From an uncultured Lachnospiraceae bacterium (lineage in GTDB: Bacteria > Bacillota > Clostridia > Lachnospirales > Lachnospiraceae), in the NCBI GenBank assembly GCA_947177445.1, contig CAMWUL010000005.1, forward strand, positions 1-64,000: DNA of 64,000 bases, in the 5' to 3' direction. Position numbers and translations under genes: made by a program. How positions within the stretch are numbered: position 1 is the first letter of the stretch; each line of letters begins with the position of its first letter. Shown in pieces: positions 9,289 to 17,325 of this stretch. The notes below the pieces were generated by a model. That model had not been told where the DNA came from and searched no databases. It was given only the letters and a program-made list of their open reading frames with translations.

Positions 9289-9513
9289 ATGGCAGATTTA
9301 TATGGGGTTGCATTTGCGGTTGAGAACAATGAAGAGAATTGTGATCTTTCCGATTTTCCGGAGGTAGTGGTTGCTTCAACGGAAGAACAGGCAGTTGACT
9401 TTGCGAAAAGGATAAGCGCTTATTGCAAATTTGTTATACCATTTAGGAATCCTGAGAGACGTGAAAAGATGGATTGGCGCTACATTAAGGAGAATGAAAT
9501 TGCGAGTAAGTAA
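9289..9513 (+). CDS. Small protein of unknown function, copy 2
   Basis: A 74-residue paralogue of the gene at 359-589, identical at about 61 of the first 70 residues, with the central 40 residues essentially unchanged. Differences gather at residues 7-17 and at the extreme C terminus (IASK against IVANAT). It starts at ATG 9289 behind GGAGGAATAT. The flanking DNA is not shared between copies, so similarity is confined to the gene. It ends the defence island and is followed by a strong hairpin terminator. Function is unknown. Confidence 0.75.
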   Translation: MADLYGVAFAVENNEENCDLSDFPEVVVASTEEQAVDFAKRISAYCKFVIPFRNPERREKMDWRYIKENEIASK

Positions 9514-9561
9514 ATAGTGAAATGGCATGGGGTATTTCATCCCAATGGATCTTTTGAATGG

Positions 9562-9606
9562 TCTGCCGCACATCTGACAATTTCGTCATTTGTGCGGCAG
9601 ATTTTT
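9562..9606. terminator. Bidirectional terminator after small gene 2
   Basis: The arms TCTGCCGCACA and TGTGCGGCAGA are followed by TTTTT on the plus strand; the loop region carries further pairing (TGACAA/TTCGTCA). It lies between the small gene and the convergent XRE gene and can serve both. It marks the right boundary of the island's transcription unit. Confidence 0.8.
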
Positions 9607-9623
9607 CTATATCAAAGCCTATG

Positions 9624-10733
9624 TCAAAGCTTCCTGGACTCATTTTCATCCTCGTCCTCTTCCAGCGTTTCCCTGTATTTTTTCAAAATCTGATACGTAA
9701 ATTCATCTGCCTTGGAGCCGACTTTGGAGTATTTTGCTCCGGAGGAGTATTTTCTCAGCAGGCAGATGCACTTGATCTTATCCTCTGAAGATACCAGGTG
9801 ATTTGCCCGTATGGCAAGCTCTGATATCCGCATATAACAGCTTTTTCCTTGAATGAGTTTTTCCAGGTTATTTCTGTAATAGTCCGGAAGCTCGGGATCA
9901 GTCAGGAGCTGAGTCATATTTTCTTCTGAAAGCAGGATGTCCGAATGGTTTAGCAGCAGCTGTCCGGCCAGATAATGTTCTGCGATATTGTGGATTTTCT
10001 TCCGGCTGATCAGCATGCGGTGGACAGTAGGCAGGCGGTTGCCGCCGGCGGATGCGGTTGCCACCAGGGCCAGGCGGCAGACGAGATCCTCGTAATTGAT
10101 CTGGTCATAATGGAAGAGGAAGTAGCAGATTTCCCCGATTTCTTCACTTGTCAGGGTACAGTAAGCAGTGTTCATGGACGTAGAGATCACCATTTCACCA
10201 TGATATTTTTTCTGAATGGGGTTGCCGCGTTGGTCATTTTTCCCTGTTTCCAATATCAAATTGGCCAGGCAGCGGCTTCCGGTCTGAGATTTTTCCAGGT
10301 TCAAGAGTCCGTGGAGGATCACATCTTCGCTTGATATGGTGGAATAGAAATAACAGTGGTATGTCCCGAAATATCCGTGAAAAGCACGGTTGTCTCCGCG
10401 ATAAATCAGGGAAGAGACCGTATCGGTTATTTCTCTCCGATATCTGGGAGCATCGTCAGATAAAACCGCAGTAATATCTTCGTTCAGCGCCTTGCAGATC
10501 TGCAGCAGGTTTGGAAGGGAAATGGAAGTAGTTCCCTGCAGTATTCTGGACAATGTACCCTGGCTGATGAAATAGTTGTTTTCCGCACATTTTTTCTTGA
10601 GGTCGGCCTGAGAGATTCCTTTTTGTTTCATAATGGAATCAAGCTTTCCGGCAATAGTCTGATAGCAGTTTCGGCTGAATTCTTCGGTTGGTTTTTTTAG
10701 TAAGCTTTCTTCGTCGCTTTGCAGTTTTTTCAT
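9624..10733 (-). CDS. XRE-family regulator with large C-terminal domain
   Basis: A 369-residue protein with a helix-turn-helix of the Cro/CI type near residues 25-90 (KGISQADLKKKC, then ISQGTLSRILQGTTSISLPNLLQICKALN). The remaining 270 residues are an unrecognised, partly helical domain that could sense a ligand or partner. The ATG at 10733 follows AAGGAGG by six bases; the track's TTG start two codons upstream is less likely. It is divergent from the DUF697-like gene, and a 20-bp palindrome lies 27 bp upstream of its start, suggesting autoregulation. It is convergent with the defence island, so a role in controlling it is possible but unsupported. Confidence 0.75.
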   Translation of the reverse strand: MKKLQSDEESLLKKPTEEFSRNCYQTIAGKLDSIMKQKGISQADLKKKCAENNYFISQGTLSRILQGTTSISLPNLLQICKALNEDITAVLSDDAPRYRREITDTVSSLIYRGDNRAFHGYFGTYHCYFYSTISSEDVILHGLLNLEKSQTGSRCLANLILETGKNDQRGNPIQKKYHGEMVISTSMNTAYCTLTSEEIGEICYFLFHYDQINYEDLVCRLALVATASAGGNRLPTVHRMLISRKKIHNIAEHYLAGQLLLNHSDILLSEENMTQLLTDPELPDYYRNNLEKLIQGKSCYMRISELAIRANHLVSSEDKIKCICLLRKYSSGAKYSKVGSKADEFTYQILKKYRETLEEDEDENESRKL

Positions 10734-10760
10734 AGACAACCTCCTTTTTGTGTGTTTTGC

Positions 10761-10780
10761 CTAATTCGATTTTGAATTAG
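10761..10780. promoter_or_regulatory. Candidate XRE operator CTAATTC-N6-GAATTAG
   Basis: Perfect 7-bp arms (CTAATTC and GAATTAG) around a 6-bp centre lie directly upstream of the XRE gene's RBS. Size and position are typical of an autoregulatory site for a dimeric XRE repressor. This is inferred from symmetry only. Confidence 0.5.
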
Positions 10781-10883
10781 ACAGGCTAAACAATGAATGC
10801 CATATGTTTTTATGAATAAGACATATTGAAAAATATGGATAAAAATTGTAAAATCAAATCATAATAATCAATAAATGATTATC

Positions 10884-10901
10884 AAATATTGTACAATATT
10901 T
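10884..10901. promoter_or_regulatory. 18-bp perfect palindrome AAATATTGTACAATATTT
   Basis: A perfect 18-bp palindrome in the very AT-rich XRE/DUF697 intergenic region, 75 bp before the DUF697-like start. It overlaps a possible -35 (TTGTAC) with TAAATA 18 bp downstream. It may be a repressor site for the downstream gene. AT-rich background makes chance symmetry easier, but 18 bp without mismatch is notable. Confidence 0.5.
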
Positions 10902-10975
10902 TAATATAGATGTAAATATTTAATAATAATTTATATTATTCAAACCGGAGGTTTATAGCAAGAGGAGGGCGGATT

Positions 10976-11485
10976 ATGAGTAAGAAACAAGAAGCTGTAA
11001 AGTGTGTTTTGGTACATGCCGGTTTGGCAGCTACGGGATGCGGGGTATTTAAAGCGGTAGTGCCAGTTCCCTTCATTGAGGTGGGGGTGTTGACTATGGC
11101 AACAAAAAAGATGTGTAAAAAGCTGGCAAATATATATGGATACGATGGGATTGCAGGAGTGACAACATTGATTGGTGTGGCAGTAGGGGCAGGTTTCGGA
11201 GGAAGCCTTGCCACCCGGATCGGCGACTTTATACCAGGAATCAATGTTGCGGCAAATGTAGCATCAACAACTATCCTTCATCTGACTACCGGAGCCATCA
11301 TGATTGCAGCATTTGAGCTGATGAAGGACGGGTATATTGATCCTGCGTCTTTGACGAAATCCAGTTCGGTTTCTCTGGTGAATGAATTGGCAGTCTGCGC
11401 TACTGCCATGGTGGGAGGCGTATTGCGGGGAGGCAGTCTGGATGAGGTGGTTACAAGCATGAAGAACAAATACCAGCAGGCATAG
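10976..11485 (+). CDS. DUF697-like glycine-rich membrane protein
   Basis: 169 residues, starting after AGAGGAGGGCGG. The protein is rich in Gly/Ala/Val with hydrophobic stretches (for example VVPVPFIEVGVLTMATKKM and TTLIGVAVGAGFGGSLATRI) of the type seen in DUF697/YcjF-like proteins. A KLANIYGYDG segment follows the first hydrophobic block, as in that family. Such domains often accompany GTPases or stress proteins; none is adjacent here. It is divergent from the XRE gene and stands alone, with a terminator about 90 bp downstream. The family assignment is moderate; no specific function can be given. Confidence 0.6.
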   Translation: MSKKQEAVKCVLVHAGLAATGCGVFKAVVPVPFIEVGVLTMATKKMCKKLANIYGYDGIAGVTTLIGVAVGAGFGGSLATRIGDFIPGINVAANVASTTILHLTTGAIMIAAFELMKDGYIDPASLTKSSSVSLVNELAVCATAMVGGVLRGGSLDEVVTSMKNKYQQA

Positions 11486-12157
11486 AGGAATGTTTTGAAA
11501 GACGGATGTATAAGAGGATGCATTACATAGGGTAAATAGGTTTATCAGATGCAGAGAAATAGATCTGTTCAGGAAAAAGCTTTTGGGAGTCGTGTGCGGC
11601 TGCCTAGAGCTTTTTCTTTTGCAGGCAGACGTCATAGACTCAGAATCAAAATAGAATCGAATTTCAGAAGGTGAGGGCGCAGTGTGGGTAGTACTGTGAT
11701 CATGACAAACAAAACGATGTAGATGATCAGAAAACGGTATATAGAAGTAATGGGTAGTTCTTAATGACGTTGAGAAAAAGCTCCGAAGTAGCATTTCATT
11801 TATCTTTTGTATACTACGCCCCTGACATTATTATAAGACATACACAGAATGTCGTCAATATTCTTTTTAGTATAATTTAAAGTTTTTTAAATCTTTGCCA
11901 GGCAGCTTGTCTTGGGAAATATTTTATAGGAAAAAGCCTGTCTGGCTATGGACTGCTAATTCCTGTAAAATTTAAGTGACATTCCCAGTGGTTTTTTCAG
12001 GACAACTATGTTAAAATACAAGGGCAGTTTTAATGTGAGGGGCATCGCTTTCTCCGAAAGCGTATTGGAAAGCCAAAGGATTTCCGGGCGCTGAAAAGTC
12101 AGGAGGGGCGGGGCCGCAATAATGGTGGAGCGCTGCAGGCGCCGGTGAGGTAGATAG
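11486..12157. other. Long intergenic region before ricT
   Basis: About 670 bp without a convincing gene. It holds a terminator for the DUF697-like gene, a GACATT/AATGTC inverted repeat near 11824-11853, an imperfect long stem (GCCAGGCAG...CTGTCTGGC, about 11898-11947), and an extended -10 (TGTTAAAAT) at 12010-12017 that probably serves ricT, leaving a leader of about 140 nt. The leader matches no riboswitch that I recognise. Confidence 0.45.
11573..11620 (+). terminator. Terminator after DUF697-like gene
   Basis: The 9-bp perfect arms GAAAAAGCT and AGCTTTTTC enclose a GC-rich loop and are followed by TTTT. Located about 90 bp after the stop codon. Confidence 0.65.
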
Positions 12158-13453
12158 ATGATAAAAGTAATTGGTGTGAGATTTCGGACAGCGGGGAAAA
12201 TATATTTCTTTGATCCGCTGAATTTTGACATAAAGAGGGGCGACCACGTGATCGTGGAGACAGCCAGAGGGATTGAGTTTGGAACGGTGATGTCGGGAAT
12301 TACGGAGGTGGCGGATGACAAGGTCATTCAGCCGCTTAAGCCGGTGCTTCGTCTTGCCAATCAGCGTGACATGGAACAGGAGGCTTCCAACAAGCAGAAG
12401 GAGAAGGAAGCCTTTAAGGTGTGCCTGGAAAAGATTCGGAAGCATGGATTGGATATGAAGCTGATTGATGCGGAATATACCTTTGATAATAACAAGGTTC
12501 TTTTCTATTTTACGGCAGATGGCCGCATCGATTTCCGGGATCTGGTGAAGGATCTGGCGGGTGTGTTCAAAACCAGGATTGAACTGCGTCAGATCGGGGT
12601 CAGGGATGAGACGAAGATTGTGGGAGGGATCGGCATCTGCGGGCGCCCTCTATGCTGTCACAGCTATCTGGCCGATTTTGTGCCGGTATCCATCAAGATG
12701 GCAAAGGAACAGAACTTGTCTTTGAATCCCACAAAAATTTCGGGAATGTGCGGAAGGCTGATGTGCTGTCTGAAAAATGAGGAGGAAACCTACGAGGAGC
12801 TTAACAAAAAGCTTCCTGGTGTGGGTGATTATGTGACAACGGCAGACGGTCTGCGGGGAGAAGTGCAGAGCGTAAACGTGCTGCGTCAGCTGGTGAGAGT
12901 CATAGTGGACAAGGGCGACGAGAAGGAGATCAAGGAATATTCCGCCAATCAGCTTCAGCTGAAGCGCAAAAAGGGGAAGAAGGAAAAGCTGGATTTGTCC
13001 AGAGAGGAAATGCAGGAGCTGGAGCGGCTGGAGGAGGAAGAGCTGGAAGACGAGGAGGGCCAGGCGGCGGAGCGTAAGTCTGAGCCATCCCGCCGGCAAA
13101 ACAGGAATCGCCAGGGTGAAGGCCGTCAAAATGAAGGCCGTCAGGGCGAGGGGCGTCAGAACAGGAATCTGCATCATGAGGAGCTGAAAGAGGAGGGCAC
13201 AGCTCAGAATGTGGGAAACCAGGACGGAGAGCGGCTGCGGGAAGACAGGCGGAGTCGTGAAGGGTTCAGGCATCGTGACGACAGAAGAACTGATGAAGAG
13301 AGAAGAAGTGATAAAGAAAGTGAGTTCTATAGGGAGAACGAATCTTACAGGGAAGGCAGAAGCCGTCAGAACAACAGCCGCCGTTCCCGGGGAAGGAACC
13401 GGCATGGCAGGCCGCGGAATTATGAAGGGGCCGGGCAGGAAAGTCAGGAATGA
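12158..13453 (+). CDS. ricT: RicT/YaaT PSP1-domain protein
   Basis: 431 residues. The PSP1 domain spans about residues 1-260, opening with VIGVRFRTAGKIYFF. Two CxxxxCC clusters (GICGRPLCC and GMCGRLMCC) are those that RicT contributes to the iron-sulfur clusters of the RicAFT (Y-complex) that promotes RNase Y maturation of mRNAs in Bacillus. Beyond about residue 290 a long charged tail with repeated GEGRQNEGRQ- and RRxD-type segments extends the protein well past the usual size of about 275-300. It begins after GGTGAGG and overlaps trmN6 by 4 bp (ATGA). The core call is firm; the tail looks like a lineage-specific low-complexity expansion. Confidence 0.93.
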   Translation: MIKVIGVRFRTAGKIYFFDPLNFDIKRGDHVIVETARGIEFGTVMSGITEVADDKVIQPLKPVLRLANQRDMEQEASNKQKEKEAFKVCLEKIRKHGLDMKLIDAEYTFDNNKVLFYFTADGRIDFRDLVKDLAGVFKTRIELRQIGVRDETKIVGGIGICGRPLCCHSYLADFVPVSIKMAKEQNLSLNPTKISGMCGRLMCCLKNEEETYEELNKKLPGVGDYVTTADGLRGEVQSVNVLRQLVRVIVDKGDEKEIKEYSANQLQLKRKKGKKEKLDLSREEMQELERLEEEELEDEEGQAAERKSEPSRRQNRNRQGEGRQNEGRQGEGRQNRNLHHEELKEEGTAQNVGNQDGERLREDRRSREGFRHRDDRRTDEERRSDKESEFYRENESYREGRSRQNNSRRSRGRNRHGRPRNYEGAGQESQE

Positions 13454-14232
13454 ACGGTGAACAATTGGGGCGCATGCCGCATCCGGAACATATGATGTCT
13501 GTGGAATTGAAGGAAAACGAGCGGATAGACGATCTGCAGAGGAACGGATTTCGGATCATCCAGAACCCGGATAAATTCTGTTTCGGCATGGATGCGGTGC
13601 TGCTCACCGGGTTTGCCCATGCACGCAAGGAGGACAGGCTGTTGGATCTGGGAACGGGAACGGGTATTATTTTGCTGCTCATGGAAGCGAAATATCACCC
13701 TGCCGGTCTCACTGGCCTGGAAATCCAGGCGGAGAGCGCGGATATGGCCGCCAGAAGCGTTGCCCTTAACCGTCTTTCCCATAAGATTGATATTGTAACA
13801 GGAGATATCAGGGAGGCAGACCATATTTTCCAGTCTGCTTCTTTTGATTGTATTACCTGTAATCCGCCTTATATGGTGGGGCGGCATGGGCTTGCAAATC
13901 CGGAAGCGCCCAAAGCCATTGCCAGGCATGAAATTCTATGTACCCTTGAGGATGTGGTTCGACAGACGGCCATGTTGTTGAAGCCGGGCGGCCATTTTTT
14001 CCTGGTGCACAGGCCTTTTCGTCTGGCGGAGATTATGGCGCTTCTGGTGCGGTATAAGCTGGAGCCCAAAAGAATGCGTCTGGTATATCCTTTTCAGGAC
14101 AGAGAGCCCAATATGGTGCTTTTGGAGGCTGTCAGAGGAGGCAGGTCCCGCATGACAGTGGAGAAGCCCTTGATTGTGTTTCAAAATCCCGGAGTATATA
14201 CCCATGAGGTCAGTGAGCTGTACGGTTTTTAA
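13450..14232 (+). CDS. trmN6: tRNA1(Val) (adenine37-N6)-methyltransferase
   Basis: 260-residue class I SAM methyltransferase of the YfiC/TrmN6 family. It shows LLDLGTGTGIILLLM (motif I, SAM binding), LTGLEIQAE (motif II) and the catalytic NPPY, as in N6-adenine methyltransferases. The opening ERIDDLQRNGFRIIQNPDKFCFGMDAVLL is characteristic. ATG 13450 overlaps the ricT stop; an internal ATG at 13495 (MSVELKENER) is an alternative start closer to the family norm. It is co-transcribed with ricT and rsmI, a common clostridial arrangement. Confidence 0.9.
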   Translation: MNGEQLGRMPHPEHMMSVELKENERIDDLQRNGFRIIQNPDKFCFGMDAVLLTGFAHARKEDRLLDLGTGTGIILLLMEAKYHPAGLTGLEIQAESADMAARSVALNRLSHKIDIVTGDIREADHIFQSASFDCITCNPPYMVGRHGLANPEAPKAIARHEILCTLEDVVRQTAMLLKPGGHFFLVHRPFRLAEIMALLVRYKLEPKRMRLVYPFQDREPNMVLLEAVRGGRSRMTVEKPLIVFQNPGVYTHEVSELYGF

Positions 14233-14260
14233 GAAGAAATACGCAAAGAGGGGTATAGAA

Positions 14261-15109
14261 ATGGCGGGAACTTTATATTTGTGTGCCACACCTATCGGAA
14301 ATCTGCAGGATATGACGCCCCGGGTCGTAGAGACGCTTCGGTCAGTGGATGTGATTGCGGCGGAGGATACCCGCAACAGTATCCGTCTGCTGAATCATTT
14401 TGATATTCATACTCCCATGACAAGCTATCATGAGTATAATAAGGTGGAAAAGGCACAGCGGCTGATTGGACGGCTTCAGGAAGGGCAGAATATTGCGCTG
14501 ATTACAGACGCTGGAACCCCGGCCATTTCGGATCCCGGGGAGGTTCTGGTGCAGATGTGCCATGAAAATCATATTCCGGTGACTTCATTGCCGGGGCCGG
14601 CGGCCTGCATTACGGCGCTGACTCTTTCCGGGCTTTGCACCAGGAGATTTTGCTTTGAAGGATTTTTGCCGGCGGATAAAAAGGAGAGAAGGGCTGTGCT
14701 GGAGGAGCTGCGGGGGGAATCCCGCACGATGGTTCTTTATGAGGCGCCGCATCATTTGACCGGTACTCTGGAGGAGCTGTACGGGAGTCTGGGACAGCGG
14801 CGTATCACTCTTTGCCGGGAGCTGACCAAAAAATTTGAAACGGTTATGCCCACAACTCTGCGGGAAGCCCTGGAGTATTATGAAAATCAGGAACCCAGGG
14901 GAGAGTATGTTCTGGTGGTGGAGGGAAAGAGCCGGGAGGAAAAGCGGCAGGAGGAGATCGCTTCCTGGGAGGAAATGAGTATCAAAGAGCATATGGCATA
15001 TTATGAAAAGCTGGGAATGGACCGCAAGACGGCCATGAAGCAGACGGCAAAGGACCGGGGCGTGGGAAAGCGGGAGATATATGCATATTTGAATGGCAAT
15101 GAAGGGTGA
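14261..15109 (+). CDS. rsmI: 16S rRNA (cytidine1402-2'-O)-methyltransferase
   Basis: 282-residue tetrapyrrole-methylase-fold protein, full length. The N terminus LYLCATPIGNLQDMTPR, then IAAEDTRNSIRLLNHF, ITDAGTPAISDPG and the GFLPADKKER segment are hallmarks of RsmI, which methylates C1402 of 16S rRNA in the decoding centre. The start at 14261 (MAGTLYL) is set by AAAGAGGGG upstream; the ORF track begins 87 bp too early inside trmN6. It sits 28 bp after trmN6. Confidence 0.94.
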   Translation: MAGTLYLCATPIGNLQDMTPRVVETLRSVDVIAAEDTRNSIRLLNHFDIHTPMTSYHEYNKVEKAQRLIGRLQEGQNIALITDAGTPAISDPGEVLVQMCHENHIPVTSLPGPAACITALTLSGLCTRRFCFEGFLPADKKERRAVLEELRGESRTMVLYEAPHHLTGTLEELYGSLGQRRITLCRELTKKFETVMPTTLREALEYYENQEPRGEYVLVVEGKSREEKRQEEIASWEEMSIKEHMAYYEKLGMDRKTAMKQTAKDRGVGKREIYAYLNGNEG

Positions 15110-15122
15110 AGAGGAAGAATAT

Positions 15123-15302
15123 ATGGCAGCAGGGAGTTGTGACGCATGCGTCAATTATGTGTATGATGAGGATTGTGAATATTATTATTGTCTGGTAAAC
15201 CTGGATGAGGATGAAATGTATCGCTTTCTGTCAGGGACTCAGCGCGAGTGTCCTTATTTCAGACCAGACGATGAGTACGCGGTGGTCCGACATCAGATGT
15301 AG
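15123..15302 (+). CDS. DUF6472 family small Cys-rich protein
   Basis: 59 residues with two Cys pairs (SCDACVNYVYDEDCEYYYC and ECPYF) and an acidic middle; the series Cys, acidic/aromatic, Cys, then CPYFRPDDEY matches DUF6472, a small Lachnospiraceae protein usually found next to rsmI. It probably binds a metal, but no function is known. The start MAAGSCDAC follows GAGGAAG; the track start 30 bp upstream overlaps rsmI. Confidence 0.8.
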   Translation: MAAGSCDACVNYVYDEDCEYYYCLVNLDEDEMYRFLSGTQRECPYFRPDDEYAVVRHQM

Positions 15303-15311
15303 AGGACAAGG

Positions 15312-15368
15312 GGCAGGATCCGTCGGAGGCAGCGGGCAGGAGGCAGGATCCGACGGAAGCAGCGGGTA
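15312..15368 (+). repeat. Two 27-bp direct repeats, 30-bp period
   Basis: Two copies of a GGCAGGATCCG(T/A)CGGA(G/A)GCAGCGGG-type unit begin at 15312 and 15342 with three mismatches, just after the DUF6472 stop and before the lrgA RBS. It is probably a local slippage duplication. Confidence 0.7.
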
Positions 15369-15387
15369 CACCCCGGGAGGAGCGGAT

Positions 15388-15897
15388 ATGAAGTTTTTGA
15401 AGCAATTGTCAATCATTATGGGTATATCCTTTCTGGCGGAAATCATGGAATATTTGATACCGCTGCCGGTGGCGGCCAGCATTTATGGACTGGTGCTGAT
15501 GCTTGCCGGGCTGGCTACAGGGCTTATTCCGCTGGAAAAGGTGGAGGGCGCGGCGGATTTTCTGATAGAGATCATGCCGGTTGTATTTGTTCCCCCTGCA
15601 GTAAGTCTGATGGCCAACATAGAGGCACTGGCAGAGATGGCGGTGCCTCTTTTTGTAATCTGTATTGTTACAACGATTTTTGTTATGGGGGTAACGGGCA
15701 GAACTGCCCAATGGATTATTCGAAGCGGCAGGAAAAGTAAAGCTTCCCGAATGCGGGAATGTGGCGGGACCGGAACGGGAAAGGAAGCCGCCGGAGGCCA
15801 GGAAACAGGCATATTGCAGGGGACAGGCATATTGGAGGAAGCGGGCATATTGCAGGAAACAGGCATATTGCAGGGAACAGACCATAGGATAAAATGA
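15388..15897 (+). CDS. lrgA: LrgA/CidA holin-like protein
   Basis: 169 residues. The first 120 form four hydrophobic segments of the CidA/LrgA family (PLPVAASIYGLVLM, then LIPLEKVEGAADFLIEIMPVVFVPP), which modulate murein hydrolase release or export of small metabolites such as pyruvate. The start is ATG 15388 after GGGAGGAGCGG; the track start upstream lies in the direct-repeat region. The last 50 residues are an unusual hydrophilic tail with four hexapeptide repeats (GILQGT, GILEEA, GILQET, GILQGT). lrgB follows at once. Confidence 0.85.
   Translation: MKFLKQLSIIMGISFLAEIMEYLIPLPVAASIYGLVLMLAGLATGLIPLEKVEGAADFLIEIMPVVFVPPAVSLMANIEALAEMAVPLFVICIVTTIFVMGVTGRTAQWIIRSGRKSKASRMRECGGTGTGKEAAGGQETGILQGTGILEEAGILQETGILQGTDHRIK
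15808..15879 (+). repeat. Four 18-bp tandem repeats in lrgA tail
   Basis: Units beginning GGCATATTG at 15808, 15826, 15844 and 15862 (period 18 bp) encode the hexapeptide series at the LrgA C terminus. Array length may vary between strains. Confidence 0.75.
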
Positions 15898-15904
15898 GGC
15901 ATAT

Positions 15905-16600
15905 ATGAATGAGATTTTGGAAAAATCGGTGTTTTTTGGAATGTTTTTGACCTTGATCTGCTATCAGATCGGATTATGGGTGAAAAAGAAAGCAAAATGC
16001 TCTATTGCAAATCCGCTTTTGATAGCAGGCGTTCTGATTATCGCAGTTTTGCTGGTTTTTCGCATCGATTATAAAGTATATGATAATGGGGCGAAATATA
16101 TTCAATATTTTCTGACGCCGGCTACCGTGAGTCTGGCAGTGCCTCTGTACCGCCAGCTTTCCGTGCTGAAACGGTATCCCAAGGCCATATTCGGAGGGAT
16201 CGCTGCCGGAGTGCTGACGGCTATGGCAGGTATCTTTTTGTTAAGTCTGGCATTTGGACTGACTCATGAGCAATATATAACGCTTCTGCCCAAATCGATC
16301 ACTACCGCCATCGGAATGGGTATTTCTGAAAAAATGGGTGGCATACCGGCCATCACGGTGGTTTCTATTGTGATAACAGGTATATGCGGCGCGGTTCTGG
16401 CAGAGGGAGTTTTTAAGCTTTTGAAGATCCAGGAGCCTGTGGCCCGAGGGCTGGCCATCGGAACCGGCGCCCATGCACTGGGAACCTCCCGGGCCATGGA
16501 GCTGGGGGAGGTGGAGGGCGCCATGAGCAGCCTGTCCATTGTGGTGGCAGGGATCCTGACCGTGGCGGCGGTACCTGTTTTCGCGGGGCTGATTCCTTAG
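15905..16600 (+). CDS. lrgB: LrgB/CidB family membrane protein
   Basis: 231 residues with about six to seven membrane segments. Family signatures are visible: FLTPATVSLAVPLYRQ, LPKSITTAIGMGISEKMGG and TGAHALGTSRAMELGEVEGAMSSL. It partners LrgA in the murein-hydrolase/metabolite export system. It begins 7 bp after lrgA and closes this operon. Confidence 0.92.
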   Translation: MNEILEKSVFFGMFLTLICYQIGLWVKKKAKCSIANPLLIAGVLIIAVLLVFRIDYKVYDNGAKYIQYFLTPATVSLAVPLYRQLSVLKRYPKAIFGGIAAGVLTAMAGIFLLSLAFGLTHEQYITLLPKSITTAIGMGISEKMGGIPAITVVSIVITGICGAVLAEGVFKLLKIQEPVARGLAIGTGAHALGTSRAMELGEVEGAMSSLSIVVAGILTVAAVPVFAGLIP

Positions 16601-16665
16601 AGAAGGTGCGTAGCGCGATTCGTTACTTTACATGGAGTGGTTAACAAAATATAACAGGAAATCTA

Positions 16666-16694
16666 TTGACAAGGTATAGCAGGCCGCTTATAAT
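16666..16694 (+). promoter_or_regulatory. Consensus promoter of the TetR gene
   Basis: Exact TTGACA and TATAAT hexamers are separated by 17 bp, 40 bp upstream of the GTG start of the TetR gene. As a perfect sigma-A consensus it should be strong unless repressed. Confidence 0.85.
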
Positions 16695-16702
16695 GACTAT
16701 AC
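16674..16702. promoter_or_regulatory. Candidate TetR operator GTATAG...CTATAC
   Basis: Inverted 6-bp half-sites GTATAG (16674-16679) and CTATAC (16697-16702) flank the -10 element and start region of the TetR promoter. A dimer bound here would block RNA polymerase. Inferred from symmetry and position. Confidence 0.5.
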
Positions 16703-16733
16703 AGGCAAAAGCGGTCAAATAGGAGGCGTTAAA

Positions 16734-17324
16734 GTGCCAAAGAGCTATTCGGAGCAGGAACGGGAATATATTAAGAAGCGGTTGAAGGAAGAAGCGGCAA
16801 AATGTCTGGCCCAATACGGTGTTCGCCGCACGACGGTGGATGAAATCGTGAAGCGCGTTCATATTCCCAAAGGAACCTTCTATCTCTTTTATCAATCAAA
16901 GGAACTGCTTTTGTTTGATGTTATTCAGGAACAGCAGGAGATTATCAACCGTAAGCTGTATCAGTCCATTTCTGATATTGCCGACAGGTCGTTTTCAGCA
17001 GAAAAACTAACCGATGTGATCTTTGAGTTCTATAAAATGGCAGAAAAAATGCCGGTTTTGAAGCTGCTTGACACAAGCGAAGTGGAACTGCTTGTGCGCA
17101 AGCTGCCCCGGGAAACAGTAGAGGAGCATTTGCAGGATGATACGGATACCATTGAAAAAATGTTTATGCTGCTCCCTGTAAAAAAAGAAGCAGACATAAA
17201 GGTTATCAGTGCAGCATTCCATGCAATCTATTATGCAACGCTGCATAAAGCGGAGATTGGGGAAGAACAGTACGATGAGGCGCTGCGTACTTTGATTTAT
17301 GGTATTGTTGTGCAGGTTTTCTAA
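16734..17324 (+). CDS. TetR/AcrR-family repressor
   Basis: 196 residues starting at GTG behind AGGAGGCGTTAAA. The N-terminal helix-turn-helix is typical: CLAQYGVRRTTVDEIVKRVHIPKGTFYLFYQSKELLL. The C-terminal ligand domain is unassigned. It lies upstream of, and in the same direction as, an ABC exporter, separated by a hairpin, so it most likely represses itself and the exporter until an inducer is bound. Confidence 0.88.
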   Translation: MPKSYSEQEREYIKKRLKEEAAKCLAQYGVRRTTVDEIVKRVHIPKGTFYLFYQSKELLLFDVIQEQQEIINRKLYQSISDIADRSFSAEKLTDVIFEFYKMAEKMPVLKLLDTSEVELLVRKLPRETVEEHLQDDTDTIEKMFMLLPVKKEADIKVISAAFHAIYYATLHKAEIGEEQYDEALRTLIYGIVVQVF

Positions 17325-17325
17325 A

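Noticed and set aside
359-9513. Small-gene copies as att sites of an integrative element
   Set aside because: No integrase or transposase gene is present in the window and the repeats are whole diverged genes, not short exact direct repeats; kept only as an open question about insertion.
10976-11485. DUF697-like protein and XRE gene as a toxin-antitoxin pair
   Set aside because: Both proteins are too large, the genes are divergent, and no toxin motif is visible.
15808-15879. Possible CRISPR-like array
   Set aside because: Period of 18 bp, in frame within lrgA, without spacers; it is a coding tandem repeat.
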